Positions 7,579 through 15,109 of a stretch of 39,246 nt of DNA are shown piece after piece. The stretch comes from Gammaproteobacteria bacterium (GTDB taxonomy: Bacteria; Pseudomonadota; Gammaproteobacteria; Steroidobacterales; Woeseiaceae): NCBI GenBank assembly GCA_009937605.1, contig JAACFG010000009.1, positions 1-39,246 on the forward strand. Direction: 5' to 3'. A model generated the notes under the pieces. That model made no database searches, was not told the origin of the DNA, and was given only the letters and a program-made list of their open reading frames with translations. Position 1 is the stretch's first letter. Each line of letters begins with the position of its first letter. The translations under genes were made by a program, and so were the position numbers.

Positions 7579-8639
7579 CAGGTCCATCCCGGCGCGGGCA
7601 TATCGAGCCCCGCCGTTTCAGGCAGGCTCCACAAACGGTTCATCCACTGCATTGCCCCACCAGCGGCCCCTTTGACGAGATTGTCGATCGCTGCCATGAC
7701 AACGACAGTGTCGCCGTCGGTCGCAACGCTGATATGGCACTGGTTGCTGGCGACGACGTTCTTGATGCGTGGCGTGCCGGCGACAACCTGGACAAACGGA
7801 GCGTCGGCGTAGGCATCTTCGTATACCTGTCGCAGCTCCGCCTCCGATGCGGTCGACTCTGCCTTGGCTTGCAGCGTTACATGAATGCCACGCGCGAACG
7901 GCCCGGAGTGGGGCACAAAATGCACAGTGGTTGCACGCCCGCTTGCCGCCTCGGCGAGTGCTTCGACCTCTGGCGCGTGTCTGTGCGCCAGCGGCTTGTA
8001 GGCGTAGAAATTGCTATTGCGCTCGGGATGATGCGTACCCGCTTGCGGCATCTTTCCCGACCCGGTGCTGCCCGTCACACCGCTGATGAACACCTCCGCA
8101 TTTGTCAGGCCGGACTTGATCAGCGGCACCGTGGCCAGGGTCGATGCTGTCGCGAAGCAGCCGGGGTGACCCACGTGTGCAACATCGCACTCACCCAGGT
8201 GCTCGGGTACTGCGCAGACGAAATGATCGAGCAGCTGCGGCGCGCCGTGCTCAGCTTTGTATATCGTTTCCCATTGATCCTGCTCGGCGAATCGAAAGTC
8301 AGCTGACGAGTCGACGACGTGTACATTGACGCCTTGCTTCTCGCAGGCGTCGATTGCGTTGGCGATCACGGCAGCCGACGCACCGTGTGGCGCTGCCGAG
8401 AAAAGCGCCAGATCGCTGTTTGAGTCGATATGGTCCAGCCACTCGTCGTGGGCTACGAAAGTCTGCCCGCTAAATGCCGTATCAAGGTGACCGAATACCG
8501 CGCCAATCGGTTTGCCTGCGGCGCTATCCGAGACCGCGGCCTTCAGCGCAAAATTCGGGTGCCCGGCAAGCAGTCGCAGAAGTTCACCTCCGACGTAGCC
8601 ACTTGCGCCAATAATTACCGTGGGTATGGAAGCGCTCAT
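7578..8639 (-). CDS. argC: N-acyl-gamma-glutamyl-phosphate reductase (ArgC)
   Basis: Reduces N-acylglutamyl phosphate to the semialdehyde with NADPH. The N-terminal Rossmann motif is IIGASGYVGGELLRLL. The catalytic cysteine sits in GHPGCFATAS, and TGSTGSGKMPQAGTHH is the conserved loop before the substrate region. At 353 aa it is slightly longer than the E. coli enzyme (334). The start overlaps the stop of the upstream P-loop gene by 4 bp (ATGA), and the stop overlaps argD. Confidence 0.95.
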   Translation of the reverse strand: MSASIPTVIIGASGYVGGELLRLLAGHPNFALKAAVSDSAAGKPIGAVFGHLDTAFSGQTFVAHDEWLDHIDSNSDLALFSAAPHGASAAVIANAIDACEKQGVNVHVVDSSADFRFAEQDQWETIYKAEHGAPQLLDHFVCAVPEHLGECDVAHVGHPGCFATASTLATVPLIKSGLTNAEVFISGVTGSTGSGKMPQAGTHHPERNSNFYAYKPLAHRHAPEVEALAEAASGRATTVHFVPHSGPFARGIHVTLQAKAESTASEAELRQVYEDAYADAPFVQVVAGTPRIKNVVASNQCHISVATDGDTVVVMAAIDNLVKGAAGGAMQWMNRLWSLPETAGLDMPAPGWT

Positions 8640-9691
8640 GCGGTCTCCTTCTTGAGCAAGTCCGCAATCATGTCGCCGAGTGCAACACCATTGGAGAGTG
8701 CGTTAATCGCTGGCAATGACGTGCGCTCATCGATTTGTTGGACACCAACATCATTGTCGGTCGCCGGTCCCGTCACAACCGCCGGTTCGATGCCGAATTC
8801 CTTGCGCAGGAGTTCTACACCACCCCACGCGGATACCGGGTCGTTGGCGCAAAGTACGACGGCGGTGAATGAGTCGCGAATAGCCTCGTCCAGGAGGATC
8901 GCCCCGACACCGTAGGCGCCGAGCAGGCCGTCGCCGAGTTCGAGGACAATGACATCGGGGTTTCTGTTCGCAAGTCCTGTCAGCAAAGCGCGGGTGAGCT
9001 CGGGGCCGTTGGCTTCCGTCGTCGTGACAATCCCGAAGTCCGAGAAAATCATCGTGTCGGCCGCGCCGGCGTCCTCCATGGCGAGCACGTCGCGTCGCAG
9101 CGAAACCCCTGTTGCCTTGCAGGCGGCGACCTGGAACCCAAGGTGCCGCAGGCGGCCGACAATGGCGCAGGCTGCGGCGGTCTTTCCGGAGTCCATGCAC
9201 GTCCCGGCCATGGCGATTACCGGTACGCCGTTCGTCTCGATTGGCGCATCGACATCCAGCGTATCCACGCCGGCTCGGGCGGGCACGCCAATGCGCTCGC
9301 CGAGATACGGAAAGCTGAGAACCGTACCCAATACTTCGCAATCGAAAGGCGGGCCAACGTCCGGATTCGCGGAATCACAGATGCCGAGCACTCCGCCGAC
9401 ATTCAGGACCTGGATTGTATTGCCAGGTTTGAGCTTCTTCGGCAAGTGTCCCGAATACCCCCGCAAGGCTTTGCGATGGCCGAGCGCGCCAACGATGACG
9501 TCGCCCTGGTTAATCGTGGCCATGCGACCCGAGGTCAACTCAAGCTGGTTGTAACGCGACTTGTTGTTGAGTATGCGGACGGCAATGAGAACGCCTTCCT
9601 CGCAGGGGATGTCTTTGGACAGGCGAAGTTCCGACGCGAGATCGTTGTGCTGCGCGACCGACGCGATCTTGTCTACGACGATGCTTTTCAT
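8636..9691 (-). CDS. P-loop protein in arginine operon (DUF1611-like)
   Basis: Not a standard arginine gene. The ATG at 9691 overlaps the argG stop (ATGA) and gives 351 aa; a longer reading frame upstream lies inside argG. The N-terminal half (about 1-150) is rich in small beta-type segments, such as GVLIAVRILNN and NQGDVIVGALGHRKALRGYSG. The C-terminal half starts with a Walker A motif, MAGTCMDSGKTAA, and resembles the dethiobiotin-synthetase/CobQ-like P-loop fold. The overall pattern suggests the DUF1611 family. One DUF1611 member, DgcN, has been reported as a D-glutamate N-acetyltransferase feeding arginine synthesis. Since no argA is present here, this protein may supply or help supply the N-acylglutamate. 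That role is inference, and the family assignment is moderate. Confidence 0.6.
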   Translation of the reverse strand: MKSIVVDKIASVAQHNDLASELRLSKDIPCEEGVLIAVRILNNKSRYNQLELTSGRMATINQGDVIVGALGHRKALRGYSGHLPKKLKPGNTIQVLNVGGVLGICDSANPDVGPPFDCEVLGTVLSFPYLGERIGVPARAGVDTLDVDAPIETNGVPVIAMAGTCMDSGKTAAACAIVGRLRHLGFQVAACKATGVSLRRDVLAMEDAGAADTMIFSDFGIVTTTEANGPELTRALLTGLANRNPDVIVLELGDGLLGAYGVGAILLDEAIRDSFTAVVLCANDPVSAWGGVELLRKEFGIEPAVVTGPATDNDVGVQQIDERTSLPAINALSNGVALGDMIADLLKKETA

Positions 9692-10902
9692 GCGCCCTTC
9701 TCGCCCGCGCGGGTTTGCAGCGATCCGGGCAGCGAAAGCACGCGGGCATAGCCCAGTGCATCGGCCGGCGTCCACTCGCCAGCCGACTCGCCGTAGACAC
9801 CTCTGGTCGCGGCAAGCAGCGAGTAGTCTGACTCAACGCCATCGATGAACAGCTGTCCCGGTCGCAAGGTGAACTTGACGGTGCCGGTGACACGTCGCTG
9901 CGACGAGGTCAGCATGGCCTCCACGTCGTCACACGCGAGATCGAGTTGCTTGCCTTCATGGACGAGGTCGCCGTAGATCGCAGCCACACTGTCCTTGATG
10001 CGCATTTGTTGCGCACTCAGCACAAGTTTTTCCAGTTCACGGTGCGCGGTAATAAGGGCGATTGCTGCCGGTGCTTCGAAGGCGACGCGACCCTTGGTGC
10101 CCAGCACGGTGTCGCCCAGGTGGATGCCGCGGCCAATGCCGTAGCCGCCCGCCAGTTCTTCGAGTGCTTCGATCAACGCGACCGGCGGCAATGCCTTGCC
10201 ATCGAGCGCTGCGGGTATGCCCTTGCTGAAACGCAATGTGTGTGTCGCCGGTTCCTTCGGGTTAGTGAATGCATCTTTCGACAGAACCCAGGCCGACTCG
10301 GGAATGGAGTCTTCCGACGTCAGTGTTTCCTGTCCGCCGATCGTGATTCCCCAGAGTCCCCGGTTGATGGAGTAGGCCGATCCCTGCGCGGGCAGCGGCA
10401 TATCGTGTTGCTCAAGGTAGGCGAGCTGCTCGTCGCGTACCCAGCTGTTGTCGCGCACCGGTGCGAGCACCTCAAGGCCCGGGTTCAGCGTCCGCAGTGC
10501 GACCTCGAATCGAACCTGGTCATTGCCGGCGGCCGTGCAGCCGTGCGCGACGGTCGTTGCGCCCCTTTCCTTTGCCAGCAGCGCCAGCTTTTCAGCCTGC
10601 AAACCCCGTTCAGCACCTACGCAGAGCGGGTAGGCATTGCCGCGCAATACGTTACCCGCGATGAGATGCTGGATAACCGTTTCAAAAAACTCCTGCTTGG
10701 CATCGATCAACAAGTGTTCAACTGCCCCAAGTGCCGTCGCGCGCTCCTCCAGCGCGACGGCGGCTTCTGCATCGATGCCGCCGGTGTCGACGCAAGCCGT
10801 GATGACATCGCGGCCATAGTTCTCCTTGAGCCAGGGCACACAAAATGACGTGTCGAGGCCACCGGAGAAGGCGAGGATGATAGGGGATTGGTCCGTGTTC
10901 AC
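9688..10902 (-). CDS. argG: Argininosuccinate synthase
   Basis: Joins citrulline and aspartate using ATP. The N-type ATP pyrophosphatase loop is ILAFSGGLDTSFC. Further on come AHGCTAAGNDQVRFE and SINRGLWGITIGGQETL, a wording shared with the Xanthomonas/Bacteroides branch rather than E. coli ArgG. I chose GTG 10902 (404 aa) because GGAG lies 6 bp before it. A TTG at 10914 is in frame, but its own next codon is that Shine-Dalgarno. The argR stop lies 14 bp upstream. After the acyl-citrulline is deacylated by an enzyme not encoded here, ArgG would act on free citrulline. Confidence 0.95.
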   Translation of the reverse strand: MNTDQSPIILAFSGGLDTSFCVPWLKENYGRDVITACVDTGGIDAEAAVALEERATALGAVEHLLIDAKQEFFETVIQHLIAGNVLRGNAYPLCVGAERGLQAEKLALLAKERGATTVAHGCTAAGNDQVRFEVALRTLNPGLEVLAPVRDNSWVRDEQLAYLEQHDMPLPAQGSAYSINRGLWGITIGGQETLTSEDSIPESAWVLSKDAFTNPKEPATHTLRFSKGIPAALDGKALPPVALIEALEELAGGYGIGRGIHLGDTVLGTKGRVAFEAPAAIALITAHRELEKLVLSAQQMRIKDSVAAIYGDLVHEGKQLDLACDDVEAMLTSSQRRVTGTVKFTLRPGQLFIDGVESDYSLLAATRGVYGESAGEWTPADALGYARVLSLPGSLQTRAGEKGA

Positions 10903-10916
10903 AAGGTTCTCCAAAT

Positions 10917-11369
10917 CTAGGATCGAGCTGCGCGTTCGATCCGCGTAATCAAATTCTTTTGTGCGTGCGCCGATTCGGTAGCCACAAATATCGTGTCGTC
11001 ACCCGCGATCGTGCCCACCATGCCGGGCCAGCCGCAGCGGTCAAACGCCAGCGCCACGCGCTGCGCTGCCCCGATAGCGGTATGGATAACAAGCAGGTTG
11101 GAGCCGGCGGGTGTGACACTGCGCAGAAGGTCGGCGATAGCAGCAACCTGCTCGTCGCTGGATGAGCTGGCTGCTGGAAGCTCGTAACCCCGGGCGGTCT
11201 TGATTGCCCCGATCTCACGCAAATCGCGACTCACGCTGGACTGCGTTGCTATGTGTCCAAGATCCTGGAGCGCACTGACAAGGGAGGCCTGCGTTTCCTC
11301 AGGCCCCTGAAGGAGCAGGTCGCGGATCGCCGCGCGCCTTTGAATCTGGTCGTCTGTTGTCGGAGGCAT
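10917..11369 (-). CDS. argR: Arginine repressor ArgR
   Basis: Arginine-responsive transcriptional regulator and first gene of the operon it should control. Start ATG 11369 (150 aa, family length about 150-156); a longer frame upstream runs through the operator region. The N-terminal winged helix covers about 1-70, with TQSSVSRDLREIGAIKT matching the ArgR recognition helix. The C-terminal hexamerisation and arginine-binding domain includes GAAQRVALAFDRCGWPGMVGTIAGDDTIF. Placement of argR inside the operon together with the palindromic operator indicates autoregulation. Confidence 0.95.
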   Translation of the reverse strand: MPPTTDDQIQRRAAIRDLLLQGPEETQASLVSALQDLGHIATQSSVSRDLREIGAIKTARGYELPAASSSSDEQVAAIADLLRSVTPAGSNLLVIHTAIGAAQRVALAFDRCGWPGMVGTIAGDDTIFVATESAHAQKNLITRIERAARS

Positions 11370-11390
11370 CGTATCGCCCAGGTACTGTCC

Positions 11391-11436
11391 TGAATAAATA
11401 TGCGCATAGTAGACTACTAATGCGCATAAATAGTCA
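11391..11436. promoter_or_regulatory. Palindromic ARG-box-like operator of the arg operon
   Basis: A 46-bp near-palindrome just upstream of argR. The left arm begins TGAATAAATATGCGCA. The right arm read on the minus strand begins TGACTATTTATGCGCA. Each arm begins with an ARG-box half (TGAAT or TGACT, four A/T, then AT), as in the E. coli ARG box TGAATWWWWATTCA. ArgR hexamers bind paired boxes, so this is the likely site of arginine repression. It may also touch the divergent esterase gene, whose start is 72 bp away. Confidence 0.75.
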
Positions 11437-11507
11437 AGCCCCTGGGGCGCACTATTCACAATTGAATGGGGTAAACTGCGCCGCTCTGGCGATATTGGAG
11501 CTCAAAA

Positions 11508-12182
11508 GTGGCATTACCTGAATGCGTGGAAGTGACTACGGGCGCGAGCCCGATCGGCAGCGTGATCTGGCTGCACGGACTGGGTGCCGACGGTCATGAC
11601 TTCGAGCCTATCGTCCCCGAACTCCATTTGCCGGCCGAGACGCCGCTGCGTTTCATATTTCCGCATGCGCCAGTGCGCCCCGTGACGATCAACGGCGGCA
11701 TGGCGATGCGTGCCTGGTACGACATTGTCAGTCTCGATGCGGAAGGACGTGCCGATGCCGCCGGTGTTCATGAAAGTACGGCATTGCTCGAAGAACTGAT
11801 CGCCCGCGAAATAGAGCGTGGTATTCCGGCCGACAGGATAGTTGTCGCCGGATTCTCGATGGGTGGTGCCGTGGCGATCAACGCGGCGCTGCACACGAAC
11901 GAGAAACTCGCGGGCCTGATGGCACTGTCGACTTACCTGCCGCTGCCGAGCGAGATTGAGGGTTCGAGCGGCAGCCGTGACCTGCCAGTGTTCATGGCGC
12001 ACGGTTCGTTCGATCCGATGTTGCCGATGCAGTGGGGTCAGATGTCCGCCGAGCGGCTGCAGGAAGCCGGTTTCACGATCGAATGGCATGATTACCCGAT
12101 GGCGCACGCCGTGTGTCCGGAAGAGATTCGCGATATCTCGACGTGGCTGACAAGAATATACGGCGTCAAAAAGTCAGGCTGA
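11508..12182 (+). CDS. Carboxylesterase / acyl-protein-thioesterase-like hydrolase
   Basis: An alpha/beta hydrolase of the phospholipase/carboxylesterase family (224 aa, close to the usual 220). VIWLHGLGADGHDF carries the oxyanion loop, GFSMGG the nucleophilic serine, HGSFDPMLP the aspartate and MAHAVC the histidine of the triad. No signal peptide, so cytoplasmic. The start is GTG 11508, with GGAG at 11497-11500. The natural substrate is unknown; relatives hydrolyse short acyl esters. It is divergent from the arg operon, and its 3' end overlaps the convergent kinase gene by 17 bp. Confidence 0.9.
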   Translation: MALPECVEVTTGASPIGSVIWLHGLGADGHDFEPIVPELHLPAETPLRFIFPHAPVRPVTINGGMAMRAWYDIVSLDAEGRADAAGVHESTALLEELIAREIERGIPADRIVVAGFSMGGAVAINAALHTNEKLAGLMALSTYLPLPSEIEGSSGSRDLPVFMAHGSFDPMLPMQWGQMSAERLQEAGFTIEWHDYPMAHAVCPEEIRDISTWLTRIYGVKKSG

Positions 12183-13518
12183 AAATAGCGCCGCCACTAT
12201 CGTTCGTACCTGCGCGGATGAATCCGCCGTGCGCAATCATGACCTGGCGGGCCAGGGCGAGCCCGACACCTGATCCGCTCTCCCTTGTCGTAAAGAAGGG
12301 AACGAAGATCTTCGTCGCGATATTTGTGGGGATGCCAGGGCCATTGTCGGCGACCTCGATGACGACATTGTGGCGACGGTTGAGACGGCCAGTCAGGCGC
12401 ACAACGGGCGCCGCAATCGATTCCTGCGCCTGCCAGGCATTACGCAGCAGGTTGATAAGCACGGGTTCCAGCAGGTCCCGGTCGGCGTAGACGTCAAGTT
12501 CGCTCGGGCTGACATTGACTGAGAATTCGACCTTATCGCGGGGGCACTCGGCTTCTGCCAGACGAACGACCGTCTGGAACAGATCGGCAAGGTTCACGCG
12601 CTTCTTCTCAGGTGGCGCAAGTCGAGTTATCTGCCTGTAGCTGTCTACGAATTGCACGAGGCTGTCGGACCGCCGCGCGACCGTTTCGATGGCGTCCCGC
12701 AAGTCCTCAAGGTCGTCTTCGACGGGTACATCCTTACGTGCTTTCTCGAGCACATCGTTAACAACATCAGCCGCTGTTTTCGCGAGCGATGTGACCGGCG
12801 TAATCGAATTCATAATTTCGTGCGTGAGGACGCGAACGAGGTCTTCCCAGGCTTCGGCTTGTGTGGCGTCCAGCTCGGACTGAATGTCCTGCAATGAGAT
12901 GAGCCGCTCGCTCTTGCCTGCGATGATCAGTTCGGTTGTCGCGAGCGTCAGCTTGTACTCGATGCCCTCCACAGAAAACGTCACGAGTTGGCGCATTCCA
13001 GGCACGGCTGACGCCACCGATTCGGCGAAACTGAAGCCGAACTTGCGCAGGTCTTTCAGCTTCGTCACATGCTCCGCACCGAACAGGCGGCGCGCCGCAT
13101 TGTTCTGCAAGGTAATTGACTCGTCTGCGTGCAAGGTCAAGAGTGGAACCGGGATGTGTTCAATTAAGGCGCGCGACCGGCGCATCTCCGATTCCTGGTC
13201 GGTGCTTCGATCTCGCATGCGCCGCAGAATGTCGGTAAAGGCTTCGCCGAGCGCCGGAAACTCGGAGCCGTCGTTTTCGAAATTAAACCGCTGTGAGTAA
13301 TCGGCGTAGCGGGCCGCTTCGAGAAAGCGAGCAACTTCACGATTTGTGCGGCTGACGTAGCGCCACAACTCGGCGACCGACAACCCGAGTGCGCTGCCGA
13401 CGAGCAATGTGGCGCTGTGGTAGCCCGGCTCCAACAGCAGCCAGACGAAGACAGTCAGCACCAGCCCGGTCGCGATCACACGCAGGATCAGGGCAATGAC
13501 GAAGCGCCTAAATATCAT
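12166..13518 (-). CDS. NtrY-like sensor histidine kinase
   Basis: A 450-aa membrane kinase. Two transmembrane segments (about 8-28 and 33-50) are joined by a very short loop, so there is little periplasmic sensor. A HAMP-like linker and a PAS-like domain (about 115-225) follow. The phosphoacceptor box is VLTHEIMNSITPVTSLA (near 235). The ATPase domain has NLLRNAWQA (N box), DNGPGIP (G1) and FFTTRESGSGVGLAL (F/G2). The gene is downstream of, and overlaps by 11 bp, the sigma-54 activator gene, its obvious partner. A membrane-embedded signal such as envelope damage or a lipophilic compound would fit the short loop; this is inference. Confidence 0.93.
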   Translation of the reverse strand: MIFRRFVIALILRVIATGLVLTVFVWLLLEPGYHSATLLVGSALGLSVAELWRYVSRTNREVARFLEAARYADYSQRFNFENDGSEFPALGEAFTDILRRMRDRSTDQESEMRRSRALIEHIPVPLLTLHADESITLQNNAARRLFGAEHVTKLKDLRKFGFSFAESVASAVPGMRQLVTFSVEGIEYKLTLATTELIIAGKSERLISLQDIQSELDATQAEAWEDLVRVLTHEIMNSITPVTSLAKTAADVVNDVLEKARKDVPVEDDLEDLRDAIETVARRSDSLVQFVDSYRQITRLAPPEKKRVNLADLFQTVVRLAEAECPRDKVEFSVNVSPSELDVYADRDLLEPVLINLLRNAWQAQESIAAPVVRLTGRLNRRHNVVIEVADNGPGIPTNIATKIFVPFFTTRESGSGVGLALARQVMIAHGGFIRAGTNDSGGAIFSLTF

Positions 13519-14896
13519 GCTTTTCCATGCGCCTGTAGAGCGATGCTCTCGTCAGACCAAGCTCATTGGCGGCGCGCGAAATATTGAATCCATGTTTGCG
13601 CAGCGCTTTGGAGATCGTTTCTTTCTCGAGGTGGTCGAGGTTCAGAATGGTTGGAATCGACGACGCCGTAGCCGGCTCCTGGGTGGTCTCGTTCGAATAG
13701 TCGAGTTGCAGGTCATGCGGCTCGATAACCTCGCTCGGCGCGAGAATGACCGCGCGCTCGACAGCGTGGCGCAGCGAACGCACGTTCCCCGGCCAGGCAT
13801 ATTCGAGCAACGCAGTCTCCGAGGCCGGCGTAAAAGACCGCCGCTTCCCCCCGTACTTGCGCGAAAATAACTCGAGGTAGTGCCGTGCGATCGGCATGAT
13901 GTCGTCCCTGCGATCGCGCAGTGGCGGCATTTCGATTTCGACGGTATTCAGACGAAACAGCAGATCAGGGCGAAAGTACTCGGGGTCCCGCAAGCGGGAG
14001 GGCGGGAGATTTGTCGCGGCAATGATGCGCACGTCAAAGGCTTCCGCCTGGTTCGAACCAACCGCCGTAACCTGCCGTTGTTCGAGTACGCTCAGTAGTT
14101 TCGCTTGCAGACTCAGCGGCAGGTTGCCGATCTCATCGAGAAACAGCGTGCCGCCATTCGCTGCCTGGATTCTGCCAATGCGGTCTTGATCTGCGTTGGT
14201 GAATGCGCCCTTGCGGTGTCCGAATAACTCCGATTCGAACAACGACTCACTGATCGATCCCATGTCGATCGACAGAAACACGTTCCGGGCCCGGGCTGAC
14301 TCCCTGTGCAGTTCGCGGGCGATGAGTTCTTTGCCGGTGCCGTTCTCTCCAAGGATCAGAACATTGGCGTCGGTCGGGCCGGCTCGCCGCACGAGATCCA
14401 TCACCGTCTGCAGTTGTGGCGACTCGCCGATGATGTCCCTGTCGGCTGGGCCTGCCTCACGCATCAGGACTTCATTCGTCTGCCGGAGCGTCTCGGTCTC
14501 TTCCCGGCTTTGCCGCAATTTGAGCGCCGCCGAAATCGTCGCGACGACTTTTTCGTTCTGCCAGGGCTTCGCGACGAAGTCAGTGGCTCCCTGCTTCATT
14601 GCATCGACCGCGGTATTGACGTTGCCATGTGCGGTAATCATCACGACGACGGCCTCTGGGTCGATCTCGAGAATTCGCCCGAGCCAGTAGAGACCCTGCT
14701 CGCCCGAGGATTCGCCCGGGCCGAAATTCATGTCCAGCAGAACGACGTCGATGTCATTGGTCGCGAGCAGCTCCGGCACCTGCTCGGGATTGCTGCAGGT
14801 GACGACACTGCCGAACTGGCGCCTGAGCAGCAGACGGCCAGCGGTCAGGATGTCGAGGTCGTCGTCGACGATGAGAATATTGCCGGTCTTGCTCAT
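13508..14896 (-). CDS. NtrC-family sigma-54-dependent response regulator (GAFTNA variant)
   Basis: Start ATG 14896 (462 aa) with AGGGG five bases upstream; an in-frame start at 14929 would run through operator sites. The receiver domain (1-125) has acidic pocket DDD 11-13 and phosphoacceptor Asp55. The AAA+ domain has Walker A GENGTGKE (near 182) and GGTLFLDEIG. The sigma-54-contacting loop reads GAFTNA (near 227) instead of the canonical GAFTGA. The C-terminal Fis-type HTH is NISRAANELGLTRASLYRRM. With the overlapping kinase gene it forms a two-component system. The sigma-54 promoter of the divergent efflux operon lies about 110 bp away and is its probable target. Confidence 0.95.
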   Translation of the reverse strand: MSKTGNILIVDDDLDILTAGRLLLRRQFGSVVTCSNPEQVPELLATNDIDVVLLDMNFGPGESSGEQGLYWLGRILEIDPEAVVVMITAHGNVNTAVDAMKQGATDFVAKPWQNEKVVATISAALKLRQSREETETLRQTNEVLMREAGPADRDIIGESPQLQTVMDLVRRAGPTDANVLILGENGTGKELIARELHRESARARNVFLSIDMGSISESLFESELFGHRKGAFTNADQDRIGRIQAANGGTLFLDEIGNLPLSLQAKLLSVLEQRQVTAVGSNQAEAFDVRIIAATNLPPSRLRDPEYFRPDLLFRLNTVEIEMPPLRDRRDDIMPIARHYLELFSRKYGGKRRSFTPASETALLEYAWPGNVRSLRHAVERAVILAPSEVIEPHDLQLDYSNETTQEPATASSIPTILNLDHLEKETISKALRKHGFNISRAANELGLTRASLYRRMEKHDI

Positions 14897-14912
14897 TGCA
14901 CCCCTCGATGAG

Positions 14913-14949
14913 TGTCCGAAATCGTACACTCACTGTCCGCAAGCGTACA
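14913..14949. promoter_or_regulatory. Paired operator sites for the response regulator
   Basis: Two copies of the imperfect palindrome TGTCCG-N4-CGTACA lie at 14913-14928 and 14934-14949. Their starts are 21 bp apart, two helical turns, which suits cooperative binding on one DNA face. A further half site CGTACA follows at 14960-14965. They sit 50-90 bp upstream of the sigma-54 promoter, the usual place for an NtrC-type enhancer. They also lie 17-53 bp upstream of the regulator's own start, suggesting autoregulation. Which protein binds is inferred from position. Confidence 0.75.
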
Positions 14950-15000
14950 GTTTTTCGGACGTACACATTTCTAAGACCAATAAAAACAATAACTTATGAT

Positions 15001-15017
15001 TTGGCACGCACCTTGCT
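15001..15017 (+). promoter_or_regulatory. Sigma-54 (-24/-12) promoter of efflux operon
   Basis: The sequence ttggcacgcaccttgct matches the RpoN consensus YTGGCACG-N4-TTGCW, with GG and GC separated by exactly 10 bp (GG 15003-15004, GC 15015-15016). Transcription would begin near 15027. This rules out the upstream in-frame ATG at 14996 as the adaptor gene's start. Confidence 0.9.
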
Positions 15018-15109
15018 ATCTATATCGACAAAGACACTGCGCGAGCGAGGACGATAGCGACATCGTGGACAAGATCAGGAAAATCAGTGAAGCCAGGGAG
15101 CCCGCAGGT

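Noticed and set aside
14996-15109. ATG 14996 as start of the adaptor
   Set aside because: It lies before the sigma-54 promoter's transcription start near 15027, so it could not be translated from that transcript.
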